Assembly (NCBI GenBank): GCA_003313425.1
Contig: NHZP01000048.1
Coordinates: forward strand, 248,001 to 312,000
DNA from: Pseudopyrenochaeta lycopersici
Taxonomy: Eukaryota > Ascomycota > Dothideomycetes > Pleosporales > Pseudopyrenochaetaceae
Length of the DNA stretch: 64,000 nucleotides
Reading direction: 5' to 3'
The notes beneath the pieces were generated by a model that did not search any database, had not been told where the DNA came from, and worked only from the letters and a program-made list of their open reading frames with translations. This document shows positions 12,199 through 23,816 of the stretch, one piece after another; position 1 is the stretch's first letter; the number at the start of each line of letters is the position of its first letter. The position numbers and the translations under genes are program-made.

Positions 12199-12606
12199 AT
12201 GGACTATATTCTCGACAACGTTGGCGAATGGAAGAACCGGCTCGTCAATAACTCGGTGAAATCCTTCACAGACATGACGCCCCAGCGCTGGATCCGCATT
12301 ATCGTTATTGTGGGCGCATATCTGCTCGTTCGCCCGTACCTTCTTAATGCAGCCGCGAATCGGCAGAAGAAGCAAATGGAGAAGGAAGCACAAGAGCTGG
12401 GGCTGGACACAAGCACAGAGCCGAATGCCAACGATCTAAGGGGTGGAAGGACGAGCAGCAGGGTGGAGGAGGAGTCGAAACCTGCCGAGTGGGGCAGCAA
12501 GACTAAAGCTAGGCAAAGGAAGGCGGTGGAGAAAAGGGAGAGGAAATTGGCAGAGGAGCAGGAGGCAGAGAGCGATAAGGAGATTGAGCAATTTCTGGTG
12601 GACTAG
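12199..12606 (+). CDS. PGA2: ER membrane trafficking protein PGA2
   Basis: Intronless, 135 codons starting MDYILDNVGEWKNRLV. Matches the fungal Pga2 family (processing of Gas1 and alkaline phosphatase): a short lumenal or N-terminal segment, one membrane helix (RIIVIVGAYLLVRPYLL, about residues 36-52), then a charged cytoplasmic tail with WGSKTKARQRKAVEKRERK and a Glu-rich end. In yeast the family is needed for protein export from the ER and Golgi (family knowledge). Assignment is by overall pattern. Confidence 0.85.
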   Translation: MDYILDNVGEWKNRLVNNSVKSFTDMTPQRWIRIIVIVGAYLLVRPYLLNAAANRQKKQMEKEAQELGLDTSTEPNANDLRGGRTSSRVEEESKPAEWGSKTKARQRKAVEKRERKLAEEQEAESDKEIEQFLVD

Positions 12607-13163
12607 ACCCGATAAGACGCGTGGAAACATTCCATAGGCTATGTTTCCAGGGCAGGGCCACCGATAAGCTTTGCGAAGCTTTCTGCAATAATGCGCGGAA
12701 TGTGGGTGCAATTGGCCTGGCCTGAGTTTTATACATTCCTTGCCTTGTCGATTCGCGAGGAGTCTGCGTGGACGGCAGCCTTTGACTTTACAAAGGAGGG
12801 GCAGATGGATCGTGACGACGAACACAGTGAAGGTCCTATCCCACAGCTTTCGTCAGGCTCATAGCCATTTTGGAGCTGAACGGGAATGTCACTCCCTAAC
12901 TACATTCACTGCCCCAAATTTGTTCTCATCTTTCTTTCTACCTCGCTCGTTCCCAGCTATTATACATGCTGCACGTACACGCGAGTTACCCCAGGAATTC
13001 AACGCGTACCCTTGCCTCTCCAGTCAATGTTTACCCCCTTGCTTCTCTAAATGTACACTCCATATGTCTCAGTATACACGCCCGTTCTGCTCCTTTCGCA
13101 TTGTCCTGAGATCTTGAACGTCGTCCCTGGTGGATGCTCTCACCCCAAATCACCATCTACACT
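12607..13163. other. Intergenic, promoter side of the AA11-like gene
   Basis: 557 bp without a supported gene. C/T-rich before the ATG at 13164. Confidence 0.45.
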
Positions 13164-16100
13164 ATGGCACCTGCTTCTCTCTTAGGCGCTCTCAGCGCCT
13201 TCTCTCTATTCCCTTTTACTTATTCACACATGCAAATGCTCATCCCCTCCCCTCTCCGAGACCCCCACTCGAATCGCGCATCTGAGCCGAAAGACTACAA
13301 TATCCTCACCCCTCTTCACTCCGATGGTAGTGATTTTGCGTGCAAAGGCTACCAGCTGAACACACACTGGACATCTGTAGCCACCTATGAGTCTGGCGAG
13401 TCATATGAGATGAAATTGAAGGGAACAGCCACACATGGTGGAGGTAGCTGCCAGATCAGCCTAAGTTGCGATGGAGGTACCGAGTTCAAGGTGCTCAAGA
13501 GTATCATAGGAGATTGTCCATTAGAGAAAAAGTATAAATTTACTGTTCCAGACGAACTTGGTGACAGTCTGGGTGAAAAGAAGGCGACATGTGTGTTGGC
13601 GTGGACGTGGTAAGTATAGGTCTTATATGTCTCCGTCAGAAGAGAGGGGCGCGAAGGCTGACGAGATTCTATTAGGTTCAACAAAATCGGTAACAGGGAG
13701 ATGTACATGAACTGCGCAGTTGTCGATATCGTTGCTCACAAGTCTCGCAATAGCCACTCGAACAAGGAGAAACACCGTTCTCAAAAGCTCAATGCTCGGG
13801 ATACAGCGGTTGCCAATGCGGCTGCTCAAGTGGCACTATCATCGTATCCGGATCTTTTCGTGGCGAACCTTGCTGGCATCAATGACTGCAAGACTAAAGA
13901 GACGTTTGACGTTATCTTCGACAACCCAGGCATGGATGTCACATTTGGTGACGGTCACCGTGCGTTAGCAGAACCAAGTTTCAGAGGAGGCCAGTGTACA
14001 GGAAAAGGTAAAAAGAGCGCTGGCAGCTCTTCCAGTTCCTCCGCAATCTCTTCGAACGATGTGTCGAGCAAGGGTGGAGATGATGGGCAGTGGCATGGTG
14101 GAGACGATAAGAAGCAGCAAAAAGATTCCAGCCAAGAGGCGAGCCTATCACAATTCGATGACGGGCAGTGGCATCCAGAGCTTTATGGCAACACAAACGG
14201 TCAGCCTGAAGCCACCGAAGCGAAGAATCCCAGCCAGTTGAACCTGCAGCCAGGTGATACTGAAGAACAGGGGAAGCAGCCAGATGAGGCGGTCGAGCGA
14301 GAGCTTGATGCGTATCTCTCGAACTTGTATGGAAAGAAGGTGCAAAGAGAGCAATCTACAAAGGAGGAGACGTCAGAGGAGCAGCTGTCAAATCAGCTAA
14401 AAGATGAAGTCAGTGTCGCCCGCGAAACCCAGCTAATCTCAGAAGAAAAGGTTGAGGTTGGGCCACTGAATCCAGAAGATAAAATCACCCCGCATACTAC
14501 AGAGAGCACCAGACCTGAAGAGAAACCATCCTACACGCACTATAACGTAGGAAACAAGCGCCCAGAGCATTACGCTTATGAAGAAGACTATGATGACCGT
14601 GACAGAGAGTTCCTTTACGACCCGGATCTTGATTACTTGTACACGGATGGATACTACCACCGTCAACGTGCAACACGCGAGCAGCGATATGCATCATACA
14701 AGGCCGGGCCCAGTGATCCCGAGAAGGGTGAGCCAATGAGAGACGCAAGTCTAACCGCATTGCTTGAGCGACTGAACACTTTAGGCGAGACGGTATTTGT
14801 ATTGGTCAAGTTTGCTTCCACATACCTTGACCATCCACCTCCGGTTGAGAAAACAGCTACAAGTGATTACCATCCCTTCAGCTACCCCGATATCTCCACG
14901 GATGCCAATCGCGTCAGCAACAAGATTGACGAGCTCAGCATCAAAGTCAAGCGGGCGCTCTCAACAAATCTCATTTGTACTGAAGATACCGCCAATCGGC
15001 AAAAGAATGAGTGTGCAGCCCAGGAAGAAGAAGTAGAAGAAGGTACTGAGGAGGGAGTCGACGAGTTCGATGTCCCCGACGTATATGACAGATTGGCAAA
15101 GTTGGAAAACGAAGTTGCCGAGCTAGTTGGACTTTTTGAAAACGCTAAAGTGAACGACGTCAGTGGCCTCGAGGATACTAGACCTACCGTTCATGACGAT
15201 AATTCAAATCATTCAGGGGATGGTGGTGGTGCTTGGAGCAAAATCAAACGTGCCCTCTCAGCTACGTTTCAGAAGAGGCAGCTCGTGGTTCCCGGTGTCT
15301 TTCCAGCCGAGCTTCAAAATGACGATGCATTCGACATCTTCGTTCTTGACCCTTCTTTGTCCGAAGGTTTGAAGGTGGAAGATAACGCTGAAGATGAGAA
15401 TATCGACAAAACGCAATCGGAGAACTCGACTGCTGATGCTGATGTTTTCGTTATTGTCATTGACACCGGGAAAATTCCCTCTCTTGATGATGATGATGCC
15501 TTGGAAAATGAAGGACTCACCGTGGTCGATCAACTGATAAGCGAAGAGAAATCCGATGGAGATGACTACAAAAATCCTCTCCTTGAAGTGTTAGCACCGG
15601 AAGATGATGAAATTGAATCACTCGATTCGTCGAATGCCGAACACTCCAGTGCAGCGTTCGACCAGAAACTGGAGGGTATCATGGAAAAGAGCAAGGACGT
15701 GCTGGACGATGCATGGAACCTCATCTTAGGAGCCAAACTCCAAGAGGGAGCAAAGGCTGAGGATCTACATCAAATACTGAATGAGATAAGTCAATGCCCT
15801 GCTGGCGACTTGGAGTGTGCCTCCGACGCACTTGCAAAATCGGACAATTCGATAGATACTACAGCATCGAAAAATGAACCGCGGTCGCGAGAAATTATGG
15901 CTTTTGGGCTTTCCGACGTCAGAGCAACTGATCCTATTGAGGCCAAAGACAAGGTCAGTCAAAATGCTAAAAGAAGTATCCAGAGAAGGCAGAATAGCCC
16001 ACCAGAGGCGGTCTCAAGCCACCCCACATTTGACGATGCCGCTGATGGCCTCTTCGACCCTGGCTTGCAGGCGGAATTTGACTGGAGCCGTCTTTACCCT

Positions 16101-19100
16101 CACCTCAAAGAAGTAGAGCCTGTGGAAGAGACCTTTGAGGAGCTTCATGAGGTAGAGCCTATTGAAATGTCTGATAATCCTGAGACTACTGAAGTTCGAG
16201 ACGAAGCAGTACTTGAGCCTGATACCTCGAATCAAGTAGCTCCTGCAGAGAATATGGCTGAACTTGAAAACGTTGTTGATAAAACAGCAGCCGGAGAAGC
16301 TGCTCCACCAATTGATTCAGAACCAGTACAAGTTGAGGCTATACCTAGTGAAGCTGTGGTTGATGAGACCGCAAAGCTCAACTCGGTGTCCACCGCCGAA
16401 TCCCAGGGAGAGGTCGGAGAACTACTTCCAGAGCCACTTACCGAACCAGCCACCATATCAGAGCCCATACAAGAAGTGGAACCTAGTCAAGAGAACATTG
16501 CGCCACCCGTTGTTAAACCTGTACTACCGGTTGTCGAGCCTGCGCCACCAGTTGCTGAACCTGCATCCTCAACCCCACTAGAACCTGCACCAGGCAGCAA
16601 TTCCGCGCCAGATGACGGAAAAACAGTTGGAGAAGTCATTCAAGAAGCATCCCCAAATTTAGCTGCAGGGACAAGTGACCAAACTCCTGAAGAAACGAAA
16701 GACGAATGGACCGACGGTGTCTTCCCCAGTCTCCTAGATACCACGGGCACTGCACGCGCATCAATACCTCCACCTACTGATCCTGAGAAAGACATCACAG
16801 CTTTGATTCCATTAATTTTGGCTCCAGGACCCTTCATTCCACCTGGCGTCAACGTCAATTGGCCTAGTCCAATAGCTCCAGTCGACAATCTAGAAAGCCT
16901 GCCTCCACTCATCAACGACTTGGGTCCAGGGGCTGAAGAGGAAGTTCGGAAATTCTTCGAGGATCTCAAAAAGGACGCAAAGGAGGATGATGAAGAAGAA
17001 GAAGAAGAAGAAGAAGAAGAAAAGAAGAAGAAGAAGAAGAAGAAGAAGAAAAAAAAAAAAAAAAAAAAAAAGAAGAAGAAGAAGAAGAAGAAGAAGAAGA
17101 AGAAGAAGAAGAAGAAGAAGAAGAAGAAGAAGAAGAAGAAGAAGAAGAAGAAGAAGAAGAAGAAGAAGAAGAAGAAAAGAAGAAGAAGAAGAAGAAGAAG
17201 AAGAAGAAGAAGAAGAAGAAGAAGAAGAAGAAGAAGAAGAAGAAGAAGAAGAAGAAGAAGAAGAAGAAGAAGAAGAAGAAGAAGAAGAAGAAGACGCACC
17301 AGCTAGTGTCAAGAGGCAGCGTCCGGGCCAGCTCCTGGACCCTCACGACAAACTTACTGGAACCCCCGATGATTTAGAGTGGCTGTTTGTCCTTTTTCCT
17401 GAGCTTCGCGACATGGAGGACCCCATACGCTCGACCGAGCCCTTGCGACCAGTCAATAATCTCGAGGGCCGGCCTGTGGCTGTCAATAATCCCAGCCTCC
17501 AGGTGAAGGATAAGGATAAAGATGGCGCTGAGAATACCAAAAAGCCGGAAGAAAAGGCGCAGGGGCCAGAGGCGAAGAACAAGAATCAAAAGGAGTCTGA
17601 GGATACTAAAGAGTCTAAAGAAGAGGTGGCATTCGTTGCTATGAAGAGATTGCATCCCCGCCAATTCACGCCAGCTATCCTTCCCGCCCCAAAAATACCC
17701 TCCAGCCCCCCGTCTCTCGATCTCGGCAGCATTGTGTCAGCAATACTTCCATTACCTACTAAATTTCCCTCTATTTCACCGCTCCTCAATCTCGATAGCA
17801 TTGTATCAGCCATCATTCCCAACCCTACTAAACCCCCATCGATTCCATCACTCATCAACCTTGATGGTTTGAAATCCGCCCTTCCCACTCCCATCATACC
17901 TTTGAGTCTACCGCTTGTTACACCTATCATTCCCGGACCTATTCTTTCTAGTATCCCACTAAGTCCACCAATCATTAAACCTGACGACCTTGAGTCTATC
18001 GATACCAACCCTTCGACTTCCTTAGTCCCTCCGCTCAACAACCTTGCCGGTCTCACTCTCCTCCCTCCCGCCATTGTTGCTCCACCTCCACCAATACCAA
18101 TCTTCGGCCCCAGCGCCCTTGGGCCCATACTTCCTGATCTACCCGTAAGTCTACCGTCCTTCAACCCTGCCGGTCTACTTATCCTTCCCACGCCGCCCAT
18201 TCTTGCTTCACTTCCACCGATTGTCGACCCTGATGGGGTGACTATTCTCCCTACTCCGATCATTGCCTCAATTATACCGTTTAGTAAATCTGGAGGAGTT
18301 CTGGCCCTTCCTACACCGCCTATTGTTCCGTCGTTTCCTCTACCATTTGATCCTACTGGGTTTGGATCAATACTTCCCATACTTCCACCGCTTCCATCAC
18401 TTCTACCACAGCCATCGCCTCCAAAGCTTCCGTCACTTCTACCGCTTCCACTACAAATAAATCCTGTCGGCCCTGGACCGATCCTTCCATCGCTTCCACT
18501 TCCATCGCTTCCACTTCCATCGCTTCCACTTCCATCGCTTCCACTTCCATCGCTTCCACTTCCATCGCTTCCACTTCCATCGCTTCCACTTCCATCGCTT
18601 CCACTACCATCGCTTCCAGTACTGCCAATACTTCCAGTACTGCCAACACTTCCAGTACTGCCAACACTTCCAGTACTACCAACACTTCCATCGCTGTTAC
18701 CAACGCTTCCACCGCTACTACCAACACTTCCACTACTACCAACGCTACCGCTACTGCCAACGCTTCCACAACTACTACCAACGCTTCCACCACTGCCACT
18801 ACCAATAAATCCTACCGGCCTTGGAGCCATCTTTCCATCGCTTCCACTACTTCCACCGCTTCCAACACTGATCAATCCCAATATCCTGGCATCCCTCCTC
18901 CCAAAGCCTCCAGTTCAGACTCCCGGTGCATCTCCGCTCCGGCAATACTGCACTTATAAACGCCAAATGGTCCTCGCCACAATTGCGGTATGGCAAAAGG
19001 AGCTGGAATTCCCGTGTGGTCAGACGTCCATTAACGCGAATCCGTACTTCATCTCATATTATTACACGCTGGCGCGAGCATGCGCGAGCAGGCAGAAGCA

Positions 19101-19179
19101 GCTCAAGGAGTTGGTTGCACAAGTGCAAGGTGATTTGCTGAAGGAATGTGGGACTGTGTTGGCGAGCAAAGAGAAGTAG
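13164..19179 (+). CDS. AA11-like LPMO domain with giant low-complexity tail; frame broken in (GAA)n
   Basis: Exon 1 (13164-13609) and exon 2 (from 13676, after a 66-bp intron) encode a signal peptide of about 21 residues ending FTYS, then a mature N-terminal His (HMQMLIPSPLRDP). AA11-type signatures follow: GSDFACKGY, ATHGGGSCQISL (second brace His), AWTWFNKIGNREMYMNC (axial Tyr) and DLFVANLAGINDC. The copper site looks complete, implying oxidation of chitin or a related polymer (AA11 family knowledge). After about residue 260 comes an 800-residue acidic tail repeating GGDDGQWH-like and VEP/PVVEPAPP motifs. A pure GAA tract (about 16992-17294) follows, in which the frame shifts by one base. 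The tail resumes in another frame (from APASVKRQRPGQLLD) with a Pro/Leu-rich minisatellite region and a short globular-looking C-terminus holding three cysteines. Whether 17295-19179 is translated with the LPMO depends on the true repeat length. Confidence 0.75.
16992..17294 (+). repeat. (GAA)n microsatellite with poly-A interruption
   Basis: About 300 bp of almost uninterrupted GAA/AAG repeats. GAAAAG slips occur near 17020 and 17174, and an uninterrupted 23-A run spans 17049-17071. In frame, the upstream side reads poly-Glu, then poly-Lys and poly-Arg. A second frame reads poly-Glu again at the downstream end. It is a perfect polypurine strand, prone to slippage, triplex formation and assembly error. 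Confidence 0.95.
18493..18612 (+). repeat. 15-bp coding minisatellite (LPLPS)n
   Basis: Eight tandem copies of CTTCCACTTCCATCG, seven identical and the last with one change, encoding LPLPS. Near-identity of the copies points to recent expansion. Confidence 0.92.
18613..18684 (+). repeat. 18-bp coding minisatellite (LPVLPT)n
   Basis: Four tandem units close to CTTCCAGTACTGCCAACA, encoding LPVLPT-like repeats, immediately after the 15-bp array. More degenerate Pro/Leu/Thr repeats continue to about 18800. Confidence 0.85.
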
Positions 19180-20385
19180 GAGGACTGAACTTTGCCAGTG
19201 GCGAGAGTAGGAAATTCAAGGTCGGAAATGAAGAGCGGACAGGAATGCTATATAGATGTTGGATCTCTGATTGATTGATTGGACTCAACTACGAGGCGGC
19301 TGTTTATGGTTTGACGTGACACGATTTATGCTTTATTCTGCTTTTGTTGATTTTGATCTTTGGTTGAATGAACTATTCGGTCCCTTTATCTGTAGTTTGT
19401 GTCTAGCGTAGCAAAATTTTATCTTTGAGCGTTTCCAACCATATGCTGTAAGACTAGATTGTGTTACATGTCTTGCCAACTACCGTTTCTACTGAACTGA
19501 GCAAGGGTGGCCGTTAATATGAGGACTTTGATTTCTTCCGTTGTCTAGAAGGTACTCTTTATATACCTGCCAGTTGAACACAACACAATTGTCTCCGTTC
19601 CATACTTTCAGGATTCACAAAATTTACGCCTTCATCTACGCGTATCATCCTCCAAGTGGCCTTTTGCAGCATATGCTTCCATGGCGGACTCCGAAGAATG
19701 GCTCAAAGGCGTACAATGTTCGGTTAAGAAATCCTGACACAGAAGAAGAGAGCAAAGTACCGGTACATTTGTGCTTGAGATAGTAGTTGAGGGAGTCAGG
19801 ACGTAGGTTAAAAGGAATCCTTGAGAAGGAGATTGATAATATGAGATGGAAGAAAGCATGCCTGGAAGGCAGTGCTTGAGGAAACGATCTCCAACACAGA
19901 GGGAGGACAAGGAGTAAAGAAAGGAGGGGTCGCAAGGGACAGAAAAATGGTATTGCTAGTTGTTTTGGTGCAAATGCTGTATTCAATCCAATTCTACTTC
20001 AGTCGAATCACACTGGACGTTTGGGATGAACGCGTGGATGAAGCTTAGTGTTGGCCCATGCTTCCAGCCCAATTTCGCGGACACGGCGGGTCTGGATGCC
20101 AAGGCTAAACAAAGTGATCCATCGGCTACTAAGATTCATCCCTATTCTCTGTTCCAGCATCAATCCATCTCAGCGCCACTGTTATTGTTCACATCACGTT
20201 GTTGTGGTTTTAGACACGTGTTTTCTTCGCCTATCACTCCTTACAAATCCGGCTGCTTTCTAACGGGCAGTTTTCCCCCCACATTTCGCGACCACTTCCG
20301 TGGACCCTTATTTACATCATCAGGCAGCCGAGCCCATAAACAACTTTCCCAGTTCAACACCACTCCATCTCCACACATCACCACA
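19180..20385. other. Intergenic, 1.2 kb
   Basis: 3' flank of the AA11-like gene and promoter of the thioredoxin-like gene. Short frames at 19541-19986 have no supporting features. No RNA gene seen. Confidence 0.45.
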
Positions 20386-21304
20386 ATGCGCTTCTCATCA
20401 ACGCTCCTTCTCGCCCTCCCGGCGCTTGCTGTCGCCGAGGAGCAGATTCCTATTCTCGACAAGGTCAAGGGTTTCTTCAGCAAGGCCACTGCTGCCGTGT
20501 CCTCGGCCATTCCTGCAATCCCGTCAGCGCCTGTCAACGCGGCAGCACAAAAGGCAGCGGCCAAGACAGCCGAGGCTTTCCAGCACCCCATTACGCTGGA
20601 GAACTGGAAAGAGGTGTTGACGGTTGACCCCACCGCCAGCGCGCCTACTACGCAAGACTGGCTTATCTTTGTCACCGGCGGCAACACGACTTGCTTTGGC
20701 TACTGTGGCAACGCCACCACGGCGTGGAATGTATGTTGTGACTCCGGGTCGGCGCTCGCATGACGTAGAACAAGCAAACTAACGCTGCACCAGGCATCGC
20801 TGCCCATCCTTGCCGCAAAGCCCAACGCACCAAAGTTCGCCTACCTTGACTGCGAGACCGAGAACATCCTTTGCAACGCTTGGTCTGTTGGCGCGCCTTC
20901 GCTCTACTACTTCCAGATTCCCAAGCCTTTGGCTGACCAGTCGGCCCCCGTACCCACTGTTCGCTACCAGCCCCTAAACCGGACTTCGACCACAGCCGAG
21001 ACCTTCAAGACTCTCATCATTGACAACGAGATCGCCAATGTTGAGCCTTATGAGGGCCTCTTCCACCCTTTCAATGGCGCCCTCCAGCAATACCAATTGG
21101 CAATTCCCTACGGCTATGTGACTTGGGGCTTCTCCAAGATGCCGTCGTGGATGCCCATGATCTTGATCTCCTTCCTCAGCAGGTCCTTCATGTACGTTTG
21201 ACTGTCGCCAGTGTATGAGCAATCGCTAATTGAATATTAGGAGCAAGCGTATGGCAGGTGTTCCCCCGCAAGGTGGTGCGCGACCGGCGGCACGAGCACA
21301 GTAG
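20386..21304 (+). CDS. Secreted/ER thioredoxin-like protein, possibly membrane-anchored
   Basis: Three exons; introns 20731-20793 and 21192-21240. The signal peptide is MRFSSTLLLALPALAVA, followed by an Ala-rich stretch and then a domain with the order expected of a thioredoxin fold: NWKEVLTV, DWLIFVTGG, a cysteine pair in TTCFGYCGN, a Trp, LPILAAKPNAPKFAYLDC, LCNAWSVGAPSLYYFQIPKP. The pair is CxxxC (C-F-G-Y-C) rather than the redox-active CxxC, so oxidoreductase activity is doubtful. Near the C-terminus MPSWMPMILISFLSRSFM could be a membrane segment, followed by a short basic tail. I recognise this as a conserved fungal protein type but know no experimentally assigned function. Confidence 0.7.
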
Positions 21305-21729
21305 ACATGATATCTACTTTCGCTTCTTGCTAGTTTCGACCGTGGGGAATTTGGCGCCGTTTTTGACTTGCGATCTTGTATAAAGGCTTCTAGGGTTGGG
21401 CAATATATACCAGTTTGTAATTCGCATGTCTTTGGCATGGCTCATGGCTCATCTCAACGAATGGAAAATGGAGTATGAGCATACCAGAGAAATCATGGGG
21501 AGGATTGGAACCTAATGCAGTTCGAAAAATATGGTTGGCGGTTACTGAATTCTAATAATGGCTCTAAAACGTTTCCTGTGCCTCGGATTTCTTCGAACAT
21601 GCAAACATATGCCCCGTGGATGGCAATTGTGATATACGCCAAGACGTGCACGCGCTAAAACGATTCTCTTGGGAAATCTCGCGACAATTGAGCTCCGCAA
21701 CCTCGACTAGATTTCACACCATCGCAGCC
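21305..21729. other. Intergenic, 425 bp
   Basis: Between the tandem thioredoxin-like and mitoribosomal genes. Nothing recognisable. Confidence 0.45.
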
Positions 21730-22659
21730 ATGGTACATATATTAAAGCGTATGCGCAAGCTACATGAGGTAAGCGAAGACGCATTATTATACCGAGATGG
21801 GCATTGGGCTAGGCTAACAACAATTACAGAAGGTACGAATCTCCTCCTCCGCAACACCCCCGAGACTACCGTTTGCCATGCGAGCCAATTTCAAGACGCT
21901 CTGGAGATGATGGACCGTATGCTGACTGCTGTGGGAATAGCTTCTATGGATAAGATGCGGACCAGGTGCTCTCATACTACCAAAGGAGGTGTCAAAGATT
22001 GGCATGGAGTTTAGCTCAAAGATATATGGAGGACATCGGGGAGCAAGGTATGTCCACACTCTCCTACTATTTGCTAGAACAATCAATAGGAAGAACTGCT
22101 GGTATCTCGAAATGATTGAAGATATGTTGGGCAAGGACGATATGCTGCATTTGAATACCCCAACAGGACGGGTCTGCTCACTCTCCACTACAGGAAATTC
22201 TGGCGCGAAATGTTGCCCAGAATAAAATACCGCAACCCATCCATCCCCATTGAAATCTCCCGGCACAGCGACCCCAACGGACCCTCACTTCTCCACGTTT
22301 ACACTTCTACCAAAATGCAACCCTCCGTCGCATCTCTTGTTGCGCAACAAGCAAGCGCCTCGCCACCCTCAGGTACACCAAACACAAAGAATACAATAAC
22401 GCCCGAGACGGCGAAACCCACGCACACGATCGATGTTAGAGATCAGCAGGAGAGCGAAATTCTCGACGCACTACTGAAGTGCACGGGGGCGGAGGAGATC
22501 AAACCTACACCGCAGGAACTGCAGGAGATGCAGGAACTAGCCGAGTTCAAGGAGAGGAGTGAGAAGGATAGGATTGAAGTGAGAGAGAAACTGCTCAAGG
22601 AAAGGAGGGAGGCAGAGCTGCTCAAGTTGGCCAGGGGAGAGATTTCTGCTGCTGCTTAG
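21730..22659 (+). CDS. Mitochondrial ribosomal protein, L51/S25/CI-B8 family
   Basis: Starts MVHILKRMRKLHE (21730-21768). Downstream, LLWIRCGPGALILPKE and IGMEFSSKIYGGHRGAR lie in 21941-22047. The last exon (22194-22659) gives KFWREMLPRIKYRNPSIPIEISRHS and an acidic, coiled-coil C-terminal tail. This is the thioredoxin-like fold shared by mitoribosomal proteins mS25, mL43 and yeast Mrp49/mL61; I cannot say which. Between exon 1 and 21941 the sequence either holds one 172-bp intron or two introns (21769-21829 and 21833-21940) flanking a 3-nt exon AAG. Both smaller introns have good donor, branch (GCTAAC, GCTGAC) and acceptor signals, and all versions keep frame. The third intron is 22048-22193. 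Confidence 0.85.
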
Positions 22660-23816
22660 ACGGGGTGGGATTCGGATAGCGAATTGCATAGATTTTTATG
22701 CATAGCAATGCTCTTCTCGGGATTGGGATTTATCCACACCAGCGGAAGTAAGAGCGTCGATGTATAACATGTATATTGTACGACTACAGAATCCTGCGAG
22801 GCGTATGAGGAACGAAAATTACCTTGTACCGCCGTTGATCTTCATTTCCATGGTTAGAAGTTCGCACAAGAGCCGAAAGGTTTCCAAATTCTGCACGGTA
22901 TTTAGCACGTATCTTGGGCTTGTTTCGTAATGGCGACATGGTGATCTTGTGGAACAGGCAGGTTGCACAGCTTGTAGATTGAGTAATGTAAAACATACAT
23001 TGCACAGATGTAATCATTGTACGCATTTCCAAATAACCCAGGCACCATCAGAAGCTCATTAAATTTGGTAAATTACAAGCACATGTTCTCGCTCCATTTA
23101 AGGAACCCATTTACACACATGATTAGCGGCGAACGCGCACTACGAAAGAAAGGAAAACGGTTCTTTGTAGACGTTGGGCAAGGCCTGGAAGCATCCGGCA
23201 TTCACCGAACCCGAAGCCAGACGCAGGGATACCGAGTGTATCGCAAATGCACAGGAGCCCAATTGGTCGACGTGGAAAGTTGTGAAAACTGGGATGCAAC
23301 GGGCGCTCAACCATATGCCAGATGCCATGTGTGCGACGACGGCCGGCCAACGACATGGCGAAAAAGGGCTATGTGCTGTTCGGATGATTCGCGGTTAGTG
23401 AACTAGACCCTCTTGCGGAATGGGTAAAGAACACAGTGTATGATGTGCATAGAGTGTGCAGCTTGCGATGCTGGGCACATGGGGTCATGATGTATGCAGG
23501 CGGGTACCGAACCATGGCACGCGTGCGCTGTGCTCCTCCCGAATGTCTGGAGATCCAATACCTGTGCGCGAGATGACCCGTTGAGAGCGGGTTTGGAGTA
23601 TGATGTGCATAAGTTGGCGCACACGTGACGTATGCCAACCATGTTGTCGCTCCTTCGACTCGGAGTGTGCTATACTGCGTTTTCATAAAAGAGTAGTGAA
23701 TGGCTTTTTTGGGAGCGACACAAAGGCACAGTATGTTGTGTCGCAGAAAGACAGGGCTGAGCGAATGAATTGATAGAAATGCCATTAGTCTACGTGTGCG
23801 GGGAATGTTATCCTGC
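22660..23816. other. Intergenic between convergent genes, 1.16 kb
   Basis: Unusually long for convergent genes. The frames at 22784-23869 have no coding-like composition. No repeat or RNA gene recognised. Confidence 0.45.

Noticed and set aside
16640..17346. Minus-strand poly-Leu/poly-Phe/poly-Ser frames
   Set aside because: Antisense readings of the (GAA)n tract with no flanking protein-like sequence.
17586..18881. 431-codon minus-strand frame, Gly/Ser/Asp-rich
   Set aside because: Exact antisense of the Pro/Leu minisatellite coding region; open only because of the repeat composition.
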